Shown: positions 1 through 12,974 of the stretch, in pieces
How positions within the stretch are numbered: position 1 is the first letter of the stretch
Layout of the letters: every line of letters starts with the position of its first letter
Assembly (NCBI RefSeq): GCF_001969445.1
Contig: NZ_CP017297.1
Location: 3,410,001 to 3,474,000, forward strand
DNA from: Brachybacterium sp. P6-10-X1
GTDB lineage: Bacteria > Actinomycetota > Actinomycetes > Actinomycetales > Dermabacteraceae
DNA length: 64,000 nucleotides
Reading direction: 5' to 3'
The notes under the pieces: generated by a model
What the model saw: only the letters and a program-made list of their open reading frames with translations
Databases searched by the model: none
What the model was told of the DNA's origin: nothing
Position numbers and translations under genes: made by a program

Positions 1-2
1 GC

Positions 3-350
3 ATCCTGGTGGCCGACGAGCCCGTCTCGATGCTCGACGTGTCGATCCGGCTCGGGGTGCTGAACCTCCTGGCCCGCCTGCAGCGCGAGGAGAACCTGGC
101 TCTGCTGTACATCACGCACGACCTGGCCACCGCCCGCCATTTCTCCGATGAGATCCTGGTGATGTACCACGGCGATGTGGTCGAACAGGGGGAGGCCGAC
201 GACGTGATCCTGAATCCGCAGGCAGAATTCACCCGGCAGCTGCTGGTGGCCGCCCCCGAACCCGGCGCCAACCCGCGCTTCCTCGCCGAAGCGAAGCGTC
301 GCGGGGTGCCCATGCCCGATCATCTCGCCGCCCTGGAAGAGGCCCCGTGA
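3..350 (+). CDS. ABC transporter ATP-binding protein, oligopeptide type (C-terminal part)
   Basis: The gene runs in from before the window; only the last 115 codons are present. The first visible residues, ILVADEPVSMLDVS, are the Walker B motif and D-loop, followed by the H-loop in YITHDLATARHF. The C-terminal stretch NPQAEFTRQLLVAAPEP matches the short extension typical of Opp/Dpp-type importer ATPases. Its stop overlaps the start of the beta-mannosidase by four bases (GTGA), so the two are translationally coupled. From that context I infer that this importer takes up manno-oligosaccharides rather than peptides; some Opp-type systems are known to carry oligosaccharides. The substrate assignment is inference. 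Confidence 0.9.
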   Translation: MLVADEPVSMLDVSIRLGVLNLLARLQREENLALLYITHDLATARHFSDEILVMYHGDVVEQGEADDVILNPQAEFTRQLLVAAPEPGANPRFLAEAKRRGVPMPDHLAALEEAP

Positions 351-2926
351 CCACTGTGACCCCTGCGACGCGCCCCGTCTCCCGTCGTGACCTGCACGAG
401 GGCTGGGCCCTCACCGTCACCGACGGTCCGGCACCCTTCCCGATCGCGGACGTCCCCGCCACCGTCCCCGGCACCTTCCTCACGGACCTGCTGGAGGCCG
501 GGCTGATCCCGGACCCCTACCTCGACCGGAACGAGCACGAGATCTCCTGGTCCGGGGAGGTGGACCTCTCCTACGCGACCGTCTTCGAGTGGACACCGAG
601 CGGCGCCGACCGGGTGGACCTGGTGGCGGCCGAGCTCGACACCGCCGCGACCGTGGTGCTGAACGGCCGGGTCATCGCGAGCGTCCAGAACCAGCACCGC
701 TCCTGGCGCTTCGACGTCACCTCCGCGCTGCACGAGGGTGAGAACACGCTGGAGATCCGTTTCGCCTCCCCCTTGGCCACAGCCCGGGAGAACATCGAGC
801 TGCTCGGGGACCTGCCGGCCGTCGGCAACGACCTGCCGTACAACGCGATCCGCAAGATGGCCAGCAACTTCGGCTGGGACTGGGGTCCCGTGCTGGTCAC
901 CAGCGGGATCTCCGGACCGATCGGTCTCGAGGAATGGTCGACGGCGCGCCTGGCGCCGATCCGCCCGCAGGTCACCGTCGATCAGGGGCACGGCGTGGTG
1001 GCGCTGCAGGTCCCGATCGAGCGCTCCGGCAGCCCCGGGGACGAGGCCGTGAGCGTCTCCGCCCGCCTCCTGGATCCTTCCGGCACCCAGATCGATGAGG
1101 CCGTCCGGAGTTCGCAGGGGGACGAGATCGCCCTGCGGCTGTCGGCCGAGGCCCCGCAGCTGTGGTGGCCGCGGGGATACGGCGACCAGCCCCTGTACGC
1201 AGTGGCCGTGGAGCTGCGGGACGCCGACGGCGTGCTGCGGGGGACCCGGACCCACCGGATCGGCTTCCGCACCGCCGGCGCGGTCGAGGAGCCCGACGAG
1301 ATCGGCACCTCCTTCACCCTCACGGTGAACGGGACGGCGATCCTCGCCAAGGGCGCCAACTGGATCCCCGAGGACTGCTTCCCCTCGCGACTGACCACCC
1401 GCGACTACCGCAGGGCGATCACCGACGCGGTCGATGCGGGCATGAACGTGCTGCGCATCTGGGGCGGGGGACTGTACGCGTCCGAGGAGCTGTACGCGCT
1501 GTGCGACGAGTTCGGGATCATGGTGTGGCAGGACTTCGCGATGGCCTGCGCCGCCTACTCCGAGAGCGAGCCGCTGCGCTCCGAGGTGATCGCCGAGGCC
1601 CGGGAGCACATCGTGCGCCTCGCCTGGCATCCCGCGCTCGTGCACTGGAACGGCAGCAACGAGAACGTCGAGGGCTACTACCACTGGGGATGGAAGGAGA
1701 CCCTGCCCGAGACCGCCACCTGGGGGTACGGCTATTACACCGAGATCTTCCCGACGCTGCTGGCGGAGCTGGACCCCACTCGCAGCTACACCCCCTCCAG
1801 CCCCTTCTCCCGGCCGCTGATCGACCAGCCCCGCCACCCCGACCACGGCACCATCCACAACTGGGTGGCGTGGGCCTCCGAGGAGGACAACGACTACCGC
1901 CGCTACCGCGACACGATCCCGCGGTTCTCGGCCGAGTTCGGCTACCAGGGCCCGGCGAACTGGGCGACGATCACCCGTGCCGTCACCGAGCGTCCGCTGG
2001 ATGCCGACTCCCCGGCGATGCTCTCCCACCAGAAGGCCGTCGGCGGGCAGGACAAGCTGCGCCGCGGGATGGCCCCGCATCTGCCCGAGGTCGAAGGCTT
2101 CGACGATGTCCACTTCGCGACCCAGCTCAACCAGGCCCGCGCCCTGATCTGCGGAATCGGGCACTACCTCTCCTACTGGCCTCGCTGTGCCGGCACCATC
2201 GTGTGGCAGCTGAACGACTGCTGGCCCGTCACCTCCTGGGCGGCGGTCGACGGGGACGGCCGGCGCAAGCTGCTCTGGTACGCCCTGCGGGACCTGTACG
2301 CCCCGCTGCTGATCACCGTGCAGCCACGCGGAGGTGACGAGGTGGTCAGCGTGGTCAACGACAGCGCCGCGGCTCTCGACGGGCCACTGGTCCTGCGTCG
2401 ACAGACGCTCGCCGGCGAGGTGATCGCCGAGGCCACATCGCAGCTGGAGGTCGCGCCGCGCTCTGCGGCGACGGTGCCGGTGCCCGCCGAGCTGCGGACG
2501 CCGTCGGGGATCAGGGACGAGGTCCTCGTCGTGGAGCTGCGGGCCGACGGGGGACGGGAGCTGCGCGGGCGGACGGTGCACTTCCCCGTCGAGGACCGTG
2601 AGGCCGAGCTGCTCGGCGCCGCCTATGAGGCCACCGCGGCCGCGGTCGAGCACGGGGTCGAGATCAGTGTGCGAGCCACCGGCACGGTGCGCGACCTCTG
2701 CGTCCTCGCCGACAAGGTCGATCCCGATGCCGTCGTCGAGCGGCAGATGCTGACCCTGCTGCCGGGCGAGAGCGCCACCTTCCGGGTGCGCACCGCCGGG
2801 ACCGCCGTCCCGCATCAGTACCTGGCCCCGACCGTACTGACCAGTGCGAACGATCTGGTGGCCCGCGCGCGCGGGCGACGGGGCGGGGCGGGCGATGAGG
2901 GCGACGCTATGAGGATGAAGCGATGA
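347..2926 (+). CDS. Beta-mannosidase, glycoside hydrolase family 2
   Basis: An 859-residue GH2 enzyme that removes terminal beta-mannose from manno-oligosaccharides or N-glycan fragments. No signal peptide is visible, so it acts in the cytoplasm on imported sugars. The jelly-roll N-terminal domain is followed by the TIM barrel. The acid/base glutamate sits in HWNGSNEN (about E439) and the nucleophile in FSAEFGYQG (about E530), both in family-specific surroundings. The GTG start overlaps the ABC gene stop. The 3' end runs into a 14-bp tandem repeat that contains its stop codon. Length is normal for bacterial beta-mannosidases. Family assignment is firm; natural substrate is inferred. Confidence 0.95.
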   Translation: MTTVTPATRPVSRRDLHEGWALTVTDGPAPFPIADVPATVPGTFLTDLLEAGLIPDPYLDRNEHEISWSGEVDLSYATVFEWTPSGADRVDLVAAELDTAATVVLNGRVIASVQNQHRSWRFDVTSALHEGENTLEIRFASPLATARENIELLGDLPAVGNDLPYNAIRKMASNFGWDWGPVLVTSGISGPIGLEEWSTARLAPIRPQVTVDQGHGVVALQVPIERSGSPGDEAVSVSARLLDPSGTQIDEAVRSSQGDEIALRLSAEAPQLWWPRGYGDQPLYAVAVELRDADGVLRGTRTHRIGFRTAGAVEEPDEIGTSFTLTVNGTAILAKGANWIPEDCFPSRLTTRDYRRAITDAVDAGMNVLRIWGGGLYASEELYALCDEFGIMVWQDFAMACAAYSESEPLRSEVIAEAREHIVRLAWHPALVHWNGSNENVEGYYHWGWKETLPETATWGYGYYTEIFPTLLAELDPTRSYTPSSPFSRPLIDQPRHPDHGTIHNWVAWASEEDNDYRRYRDTIPRFSAEFGYQGPANWATITRAVTERPLDADSPAMLSHQKAVGGQDKLRRGMAPHLPEVEGFDDVHFATQLNQARALICGIGHYLSYWPRCAGTIVWQLNDCWPVTSWAAVDGDGRRKLLWYALRDLYAPLLITVQPRGGDEVVSVVNDSAAALDGPLVLRRQTLAGEVIAEATSQLEVAPRSAATVPVPAELRTPSGIRDEVLVVELRADGGRELRGRTVHFPVEDREAELLGAAYEATAAAVEHGVEISVRATGTVRDLCVLADKVDPDAVVERQMLTLLPGESATFRVRTAGTAVPHQYLAPTVLTSANDLVARARGRRGGAGDEGDAMRMKR

Positions 2927-2964
2927 GGACGGGGCGATGAGGACGGGGCGATGAGGACAGGGCG
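2895..2964 (+). repeat. Five tandem 14-bp units across a stop/start junction
   Basis: Units start at 2895, 2909, 2923, 2937 and 2951; the last three read atgaggac(g/a)gggcg. The beta-mannosidase stop lies in unit 3. Because 14 is not a multiple of three, each of units 3 and 4 encodes a five-codon frame, ATG AGG ACG GGG CGA TGA, whose stop overlaps the next ATG. Unit 5 provides the start of the following regulator. Confidence 0.9.
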
Positions 2965-3793
2965 GATCGGGGTGCCGGCGCCGCGGTCGATGTGGTCCGC
3001 GGGCTCCGAGCAGTTCCACACGCTGGTGCTGCGCGGACTCGAGGAGACGGCGATCGCCGCCGGCCACGGAGTGCTCAGCGAGGTGGTCGACACCCCGCAG
3101 GCGGAGCTCGCGGTGATCCGCCGCTGGGCCGAAGAGCACCGTGTCGACGTGGTGGTGCTCAAGGACCTGCGGCGCGACGATCCGCGCCCCGCCGTGCTGC
3201 GGGCCGCGGGCGTGCCGTTCGTGCTGGCCGGCGACGTCCGCCAGAGCGGGGCCGACGCGGCGGTGCTGACCGATAATTCCGGGGCGACGCGCAAGCTGCT
3301 GACCGACCTGGTCGCCTGGGGCCATCGCCGCATCGGCCATGTCGAGGGCCCGGGCGGCCTGCTGCACACCCAGTGGCGACAGGAGGCCTACGACGCCTTC
3401 GTCGCCGAGCACGACCTGCCCTCGCTGCGCCACGAGGGCGACTACAGCGCAGAGAGCGGATCCCGGGCCGCCGCCGCGCTGCTGGACCGGGACCAGCCAC
3501 CGACGGCGCTGGTCTTCGACAACGATGCCATGGCCATCGGCGGGGCCGCCCGAGTGCGCGGGCTGGGCTTGGACGTCCCGGGGGACGTTTCCCTGGTGTC
3601 CTGGGACGACTCGCTGGCCTGCCAGGTCTGCGAACCCCCGCTCGCCGTGCTCGGCCATCGCGCACACCAGCTCGGGATGGACCTGGGCAGGGCGGCCGCA
3701 GCCGTGCTCGCCGGGACGGCCGACGGGATGCGTCTGGTCCAGGAGCTGCCGGACATCACCCCGAGGGGTTCGCTCGCTCGCGTCACCGCCTGA
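2951..3793 (+). CDS. LacI-family effector-binding protein lacking the helix-turn-helix
   Basis: A 280-residue protein that starts directly at the first strand of the LacI/periplasmic-binding-like core (RTGRIGVPAP) and continues through typical family blocks: GHRRIGHVEG, TALVFDNDAMAIGGAARVRGLGLDVPGDVSLVSWDDS. Full-length LacI regulators are about 330-340 residues with an N-terminal DNA-binding domain of about 50 residues. No such domain is encoded here or just upstream, where the beta-mannosidase lies. It may be a sugar sensor acting through a partner, or a regulator that lost its DNA-binding part. The start ATG is the last copy of a repeated start region. Regulation of the mannosidase operon is inferred from position only. 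Confidence 0.8.
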   Translation: MRTGRIGVPAPRSMWSAGSEQFHTLVLRGLEETAIAAGHGVLSEVVDTPQAELAVIRRWAEEHRVDVVVLKDLRRDDPRPAVLRAAGVPFVLAGDVRQSGADAAVLTDNSGATRKLLTDLVAWGHRRIGHVEGPGGLLHTQWRQEAYDAFVAEHDLPSLRHEGDYSAESGSRAAAALLDRDQPPTALVFDNDAMAIGGAARVRGLGLDVPGDVSLVSWDDSLACQVCEPPLAVLGHRAHQLGMDLGRAAAAVLAGTADGMRLVQELPDITPRGSLARVTA

Positions 3794-3868
3794 GGCGGGC
3801 CCGAGCTCCTCGTCCCGCGGAGCGACACGGCGTATCCTGGGGCAACGCCGCACGGGGAGGTGTGGACC

Positions 3869-4726
3869 ATGAATGTCACGAGAAGCATCGTGGTGGGCTA
3901 CGACGACACCACGGCATCGACGGCCGCCGTGCGCTGGGCTGCGGATCTCGCCCGCAGCACGGACGTCGGGCTGCGGATCGTGCACGCCTGGACCTGGCCC
4001 CTGCTGGGCAGCGGCATGGCCGGTGTCCCGGTCATCGATTCGGCCGGCCCCCGCAACCAGGCGCTGCGGCTGCTGGACGACGTCGCCGAGGACGTCGCCG
4101 CGAAGGCTCCGGAGGTCACGGTGCACACCGACCTGATACCCGGCAGTCCCCGGGATGTCCTCGACGAGGTCTCGCAGAGCGCTGACCTGCTCGTGGTCGG
4201 CACTCGCGGCCTCGGTGCAGTGCTGGGCACACTGCTGGGATCGGTCAGCCGCGGACTGCTGCACGACGCGGGCAGCCCGGTCGCCATCATCCGCTCCGAG
4301 CACCACCACGCCGGCCCGGTGCTGGCCGCCTACGACGGGTCCGACGCCGGTGGGGAGGCCGTCGACGTCGCCGCGGATCTCGCCACCACGTGGGGGAGCG
4401 TGCTCCGGGTCGTGCATGTCCAGGACGACGGCCATGCTCCGTACTCCAACAGCCTCGAGGCCTGGAGCGGGGGGAGTCGTTCGCGGTCCCTGCTCGACCA
4501 GGCGGCCGAGCGCGCCGGGTCCCGGCACCAGGAGCTCACCGTGGAGACACGGATGCTCGAGGGGGGATCGGCGGCAGCGGGCCTGCTCTCCGCCGCTGCT
4601 GGCGCCCGCATCCTGGTGATGGGCCATCGCGGATTGAGCCGGGGGCCGTTCGGCTCGACCGCCCATGCCACCGTCCTGCACGCGACGGGGAACGTCCTCG
4701 TCGTCCGCCGTCCGGCAGCGGAGTGA
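3869..4726 (+). CDS. Universal stress protein with two UspA domains
   Basis: A 285-residue cytoplasmic protein made of two UspA domains (about residues 4-140 and 148-283). Both end in the nucleotide-binding loop: VVGTRGLGAVLGTLLGSVS in the first and VMGHRGLSRGPFGSTAH in the second. Such tandem Usp proteins are common in actinobacteria and respond to hypoxia, starvation or other stress. I chose the ATG at 3869 because ggggagg lies eight bases before it; a GTG at 3860 would sit inside that ribosome site. A weak -10-like tatcct lies near 3833. It appears to be transcribed alone, between the mannosidase operon and tRNA-Ser. Confidence 0.92.
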   Translation: MNVTRSIVVGYDDTTASTAAVRWAADLARSTDVGLRIVHAWTWPLLGSGMAGVPVIDSAGPRNQALRLLDDVAEDVAAKAPEVTVHTDLIPGSPRDVLDEVSQSADLLVVGTRGLGAVLGTLLGSVSRGLLHDAGSPVAIIRSEHHHAGPVLAAYDGSDAGGEAVDVAADLATTWGSVLRVVHVQDDGHAPYSNSLEAWSGGSRSRSLLDQAAERAGSRHQELTVETRMLEGGSAAAGLLSAAAGARILVMGHRGLSRGPFGSTAHATVLHATGNVLVVRRPAAE

Positions 4727-4771
4727 GCCCGCGCAGCGACGTGACCTGACTCGCGTCGGCGGCTCTCCGGT

Positions 4772-4801
4772 TTGAACGCCGGCCCGCGGCCCCGTTAAGC
4801 T
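4772..4801 (+). promoter_or_regulatory. Promoter of tRNA-Ser
   Basis: TTGAAC (4772-4777), an 18-bp spacer and TAAGCT (4796-4801). The expected start point is within one or two bases of the mature tRNA 5' end at 4809. Confidence 0.7.
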
Positions 4802-4808
4802 GTGCGAC

Positions 4809-4896
4809 GGTAGCGTGTCCGAGCGGCCGAAGGTGCTTCACTCGAAATGAAGTGTGCGGTAACCCCGCACCGCGGGTTCAAATCCCGCCGCTACCG
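4809..4896 (+). tRNA. tRNA-Ser(CGA)
   Basis: An 88-nt class II tRNA. The acceptor stem GGTAGCG pairs with CGCTACC, the discriminator base is G as expected for serine, and the anticodon stem CTTCA/TGAAG encloses the loop CTCGAAA with anticodon CGA, reading UCG. The long variable arm (gtgcggtaaccccgcac) and the T-loop GGTTCAAATCC are clear. The CCA end is not encoded. Confidence 0.97.
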
Positions 4897-4924
4897 CTTC
4901 TGATCAGGGAGTTCCCCGATCACC

Positions 4925-4957
4925 GAAGGCCCCCGCCAGCTCGTGGCGGGGGCCTTC
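4925..4957 (+). terminator. Terminator after tRNA-Ser
   Basis: A perfect 14-bp stem (4925-4938 with 4944-4957) around the loop gctcg, GC-rich. It lies 28 bases after the tRNA. There is no long U-tract, which is common in GC-rich actinobacteria. Confidence 0.85.
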
Positions 4958-5227
4958 GTCGTTCCCGAGATCATCACCTCGCACGGACGCGCGGAGACGG
5001 CGCAGATGCTCGGGGACGGCAAAGACGACGGGCGGGCCGGGCGCTCAGCGGGAGTGGTGCGGTCGGGCTGAACGATCCCGGCCATGCCCGGGGTCCTGCC
5101 CACCTCCACGACGGGAGGACCCGCATTCAACGCCGGCATCTGAGCCGCGGGGCATCGGTAACCAGGACGCCGCAGGCTGGCGCGAACCACCTCCTGCCCA
5201 TCCGCACTGCTCGCATCGTGCCGCCGC

Positions 5228-5278
5228 GCACCATGCCGCGCCCCGCACCGTGCCGCGCAGCGCGCCATGCCGCGACCC
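5228..5278. repeat. Three 17-bp tandem units in the rRNA upstream region
   Basis: Degenerate units with the consensus gc(a/g)cc(a/g)tgccgcgnnnc start at 5228, 5245 and 5262. The surrounding stretch 4958-5439 shows no convincing gene; apparent open frames there have no ribosome site or recognisable product. Confidence 0.5.
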
Positions 5279-5439
5279 GCACGACCGCGCGACGCGCGGA
5301 TTGTCCACGGCGGGGCTGGACACGTCCAGCACTCACGCGCTCCACGCCGCCGCCATCACGCGTCAATAGCACAAGAAGTCCGGCCAACCGTCATCAGGAG
5401 GGTGTCGGAACGGTCACCCCTCAGGGGCCCCATTCTGGC

Positions 5440-5468
5440 TTGACGGGTGGTCGGGACCTGCGTAATGT
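5440..5468 (+). promoter_or_regulatory. rRNA operon promoter P1
   Basis: TTGACG (5440-5445), a 17-bp spacer and TAATGT (5463-5468), about 330 bp before the 16S gene. The spacing is that of a strong sigma-70-type promoter. Confidence 0.75.
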
Positions 5469-5594
5469 TCTTCCTCGTGCCCAGCAGAACGGGACAGCGG
5501 AAAGGCCGGAAGGTTTGACCGTGAATCTCGGACTAGCGGGTACGACAGGTCTCTCCGGAAGGAGTTGGCGCGGCGGGGATCACATCCCACCGAG

Positions 5595-5623
5595 TTGACA
5601 TGGGGGACCGGTGCCCCTAAGTT
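5595..5623 (+). promoter_or_regulatory. rRNA operon promoter P2
   Basis: Consensus TTGACA (5595-5600), a 17-bp spacer and TAAGTT (5618-5623). Two tandem promoters ahead of an rRNA operon are usual in actinobacteria. After P2 the composition becomes AT-rich up to the 16S gene, as expected for an rRNA leader. Confidence 0.75.
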
Positions 5624-5690
5624 ATAAGGGTTGCCCCGGAGCTGAAGAGCCGAAAGGTTCGGATCTCTGAGTGCGCGTGTTGCTTGATAT

Positions 5691-5704
5691 CTCAATAGCG
5701 TGTC
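5691..5704 (+). other. 5' arm of the 16S precursor processing stem
   Basis: The 14 bases at 5691-5704 pair with 7487-7500 in the 16S-23S spacer (12 Watson-Crick pairs plus a wobble). They would bracket pre-16S rRNA in a stem of the RNase III type. A separate small hairpin (5715-5721 with 5728-5734) follows in the leader. Confidence 0.7.
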
Positions 5705-5798
5705 TGTTTATTGATGCCATTATTTTGAATGGCAAATTTTAACGGATGATTAGCAGTTTATGCTAGTTGTTTGTTGTTTGCTGGGATTTTTCTATGTT

Positions 5799-10742
<4,944 letters not shown>

Positions 10743-10769
10743 ACACGTTTATTGTTTATTGTTGTGTGT

Positions 10770-10780
10770 TCGCGTCCACT
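10770..10780 (+). other. 3' arm of the 23S precursor processing stem
   Basis: tcgcgtccact is the exact reverse complement of agtggacgcga at 7623-7633. Flanking bases extend the pairing imperfectly for another 14 positions. The stem closes the pre-23S transcript. Confidence 0.8.
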
Positions 10781-10851
10781 GTGTGGTTCTGGAGAAACAA
10801 TCCCAGGGCACCGCTTATGTTGTGGTGTTTGTGGGCTGGTTGTCTCGTCGT

Positions 10852-10971
10852 GTTACGGCGGTCATAGCATCGAGGAAACGCCCGGTTCCATTCCGAACCC
10901 GGAAGCTAAGCTCGATTGCGCCGATGGTACTGCACTCGGGAGGGTGTGGGAGAGTAGGACGCCGCCGGACA
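10852..10971 (+). rRNA. 5S ribosomal RNA
   Basis: A 120-nt 5S gene beginning gttacggcggtcatagc and ending gtaggacgccgccggac, with the usual central block cccggttccattccgaac. It completes the 16S-23S-5S order. Confidence 0.95.
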
Positions 10972-10980
10972 TCTTCCATG

Positions 10981-11049
10981 GGAGTGGGAGGCTGTTGGAG
11001 ACCCCTTCGGTTTGAGAGGCTGGTCTCGCGCCTCCCACTCCCCTTTTTT
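10981..11049 (+). terminator. Rho-independent terminator of the rRNA operon
   Basis: A perfect 12-bp outer stem ggagtgggaggc/gcctcccactcc (10981-10992 with 11030-11041) contains an inner gagacc/ggtctc hairpin. It is followed by ccttttttg. Confidence 0.9.
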
Positions 11050-11060
11050 GTGCTCTGATG

Positions 11061-11172
11061 CCCTGCGCCCTGCGCCCTGCGCCCAGCGCCCTGCGCCCTG
11101 CGCCCGGTGTCCGGTGCTTGGTGCTTGGTGCTTGGTGCTCGGTGCTCGGTGCTCGGTGCCTGGTGGCCGGTG
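11061..11172. repeat. Array of sixteen 7-bp tandem units
   Basis: In one unbroken 7-bp register the units are ccctgcg (x3), cccagcg, ccctgcg (x2), cccggtg, tccggtg, cttggtg (x3), ctcggtg (x3), cctggtg and gccggtg. The array shifts gradually from one unit type to another. It lies directly after the rRNA terminator. The rest of the 11.05-11.47 kb gap shows no gene I can support. Confidence 0.9.
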
Positions 11173-11466
11173 CCCTGATTGTCGGTGCCCGTCCCGGTCC
11201 GTCGGGCAGCGGTGTCCGCGTGTTGGGCCTCAGGGTGTGAATGGTCGGGCACCCGCGCTGGCGGAATGGGCCAGCCTGCCGCACGGAGCGCGGCGGGAGC
11301 CGGCTTCCCGCTTTGTGCGCGTCCCGGTGCCGGCCTGCCACCCGGCGCGCGTGCCGGGGCTGCTGTCTCGGCTGTGCCACACCGTGGATCCTGGCTGCCC
11401 TCGAGGTGTCCGTACGCCATGTGGGCAGCATTGTCCTCCGCCCCCGATCAGCGAGATCCTGGAACC

Positions 11467-12669
11467 ATGTCGAGTTGCACCCCCGAGACCGTCACGATCG
11501 ACCAGCATCCCGCTGCACCGCAGGACGCGTCGGGCCCCGGTCGGCATCCCGTGGTCACCTCGCTCGCGCTCTCGGCAGGCACCGCCGCGCTCGTGGGAGC
11601 AGAATTCATTCCGGCGGGCGTCCTGCCCGGCATGGCCGCGGATCTCGAGGTCTCCGAGGGCAGGGCCGGGCTCACGGTCGCTGCCACCGCCCTGGCCGGA
11701 GCGCTCACGGCGCCGACGATCGCCTCCGTCCTGCCGCGTGCCGATCGCCGCGCCGTGCTGCTGTCCCTGCTCGGCCTCGCGATCGTGTCGAACCTCGTCG
11801 TCGCCGTCGCGCCGAGCCTCTCGGTCGTGCTTGCCGCCCGGGTGCTGCTGGGCGTGGCGATCGCGGGCTTCTGGTCCTTCGCGCTCTCCGTCGGGGTCCA
11901 CGTGACGGGGCGCGCGGCGCTGGTCTCCACCACCGTCGCCCTCGGCACCAGCACCGCGACCATCATCGGAGTGCCGGTCTCCTCCGTGCTCGGGGACGTC
12001 ATCGGCTGGCGGGCGGTGTTCGTGCTGATCTCCGCGGTGACGCTCGTGGCGGGAGGGGTCCTGTGGCGCCTGCTGCCGCCGGTCCCGGCCCAGCCCGGAG
12101 CCGGGCTGGCGATGATGCGCGTGGTCCTGGGCAATCGTCGCCTGGTCGCCGGGGTGGCGGTGATCTTCGCGGCCGCCTTCGCGAACTTCGCCGCCTATCC
12201 GTACATCCGGGTCGCGATCGAGGCGATCGACGTCTCGATGGTCTCGGTGCTGCTGCTGGCGTGGGGTCTGGGCGGGCTCCTCGGCAATCTCGCGGGCGGG
12301 GCGCTGTCGCGGTGGCTGCGCTGGGCGGCCACCGCCGGACCGGTGATCATGGCGGCTGCGCTCATCCTCCTGGGCACCACCGAGCAGACGGCGGTCCTCG
12401 CCGTCTCGGTGGTGCTGTGGGGGATCGGCTTCAACATGGTGCCTGTGACGACGCAGCTGTGGGTCTCGGCGATCGAGCCGCGCCGAGTCGAATCAGCCGT
12501 GGCGCTCCAGGTGACCGCGTTCCAGGTGGCGATCATGAGCGGTGCCGTCGTCGGCGGCCTGCTGGTGGATCATCAGGGTCCGTCGGCAGCGATGCTGCTC
12601 GGGGCCGGCGTCGGGGGTCTGGCCGCCATCGGTTTCGCGTCGATCGCGGTGCGGCCGCGGGCCGCCTGA
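11467..12669 (+). CDS. MFS transporter, DHA1-like exporter
   Basis: A 400-residue inner-membrane protein with about twelve hydrophobic segments. It belongs to the drug:proton antiporter-like branch of the major facilitator family that includes AraJ and arabinose or purine exporters. No substrate can be read from sequence. Several upstream in-frame starts exist; I chose the ATG at 11467 because a -10-like GATCCT ends six bases before it, the spacing seen at other apparently leaderless genes in this window. An alternative ATG lies at 11419. The gene is followed after seven bases by convergent ptsH. Confidence 0.85.
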   Translation: MSSCTPETVTIDQHPAAPQDASGPGRHPVVTSLALSAGTAALVGAEFIPAGVLPGMAADLEVSEGRAGLTVAATALAGALTAPTIASVLPRADRRAVLLSLLGLAIVSNLVVAVAPSLSVVLAARVLLGVAIAGFWSFALSVGVHVTGRAALVSTTVALGTSTATIIGVPVSSVLGDVIGWRAVFVLISAVTLVAGGVLWRLLPPVPAQPGAGLAMMRVVLGNRRLVAGVAVIFAAAFANFAAYPYIRVAIEAIDVSMVSVLLLAWGLGGLLGNLAGGALSRWLRWAATAGPVIMAAALILLGTTEQTAVLAVSVVLWGIGFNMVPVTTQLWVSAIEPRRVESAVALQVTAFQVAIMSGAVVGGLLVDHQGPSAAMLLGAGVGGLAAIGFASIAVRPRAA

Positions 12670-12676
12670 CCTCGCC

Positions 12677-12949
12677 TCAGAGGTTCTCGTCGAGGTTCTT
12701 CTCCAGCAGGTCGGCGAGAGCGTCGAGAGCGTCCTCGGCGCCCTCGCCCTCGGAGCGCAGCGTCACCTCGTCGCCGTGGTCCGCGTTCAAGGTCAGCAGC
12801 TTCAGGATGCTGGAGGCCTTGACCGGACCGGCACCGTCCGTCTCGATGGTGACCTCGACCATCTGCTCGCTGGCCGCCTGGGAGAAGATCGCCGCGGGGC
12901 GCGCATGGAGCCCGCTGGTGCTGGCGATCTTCACGGTACGTTCTGGCAT
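12677..12949 (-). CDS. ptsH: HPr phosphocarrier protein of the PTS
   Basis: A 90-residue HPr. It takes phosphate from enzyme I on His15 (GLHARPA) and passes it to EIIA proteins. The start at 12949 puts the histidine exactly at canonical position 15 and has AAAGG eight bases upstream; a GTG two codons earlier is less likely. The regulatory-serine region is KASSIL (S46/S47), so phosphorylation by an HPr kinase cannot be excluded, although most actinobacteria lack that kinase. It is monocistronic here; enzyme I is not in the window. A possible partner EIIA is at 49.5 kb. Confidence 0.95.
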   Translation of the reverse strand: MPERTVKIASTSGLHARPAAIFSQAASEQMVEVTIETDGAGPVKASSILKLLTLNADHGDEVTLRSEGEGAEDALDALADLLEKNLDENL

Positions 12950-12974
12950 CTGCACGGCCTTTCTCGACGAGTCG

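Noticed and set aside
320..4681. A 4.3-kb open frame on the minus strand opposite the mannosidase, regulator and stress protein genes
   Set aside because: It arises from strong third-position GC bias on the plus-strand genes; its translation is Gly/Arg/His/Pro-rich with no domain, and the plus-strand proteins are clear.
4852..5598. Open frame between tRNA-Ser and the 16S gene
   Set aside because: It begins inside the tRNA, crosses a terminator and both rRNA promoters, and has a low-complexity Arg/Pro/Ala product.
11061..11172. CRISPR array
   Set aside because: The 7-bp units are contiguous with no spacers, and no cas gene is present.
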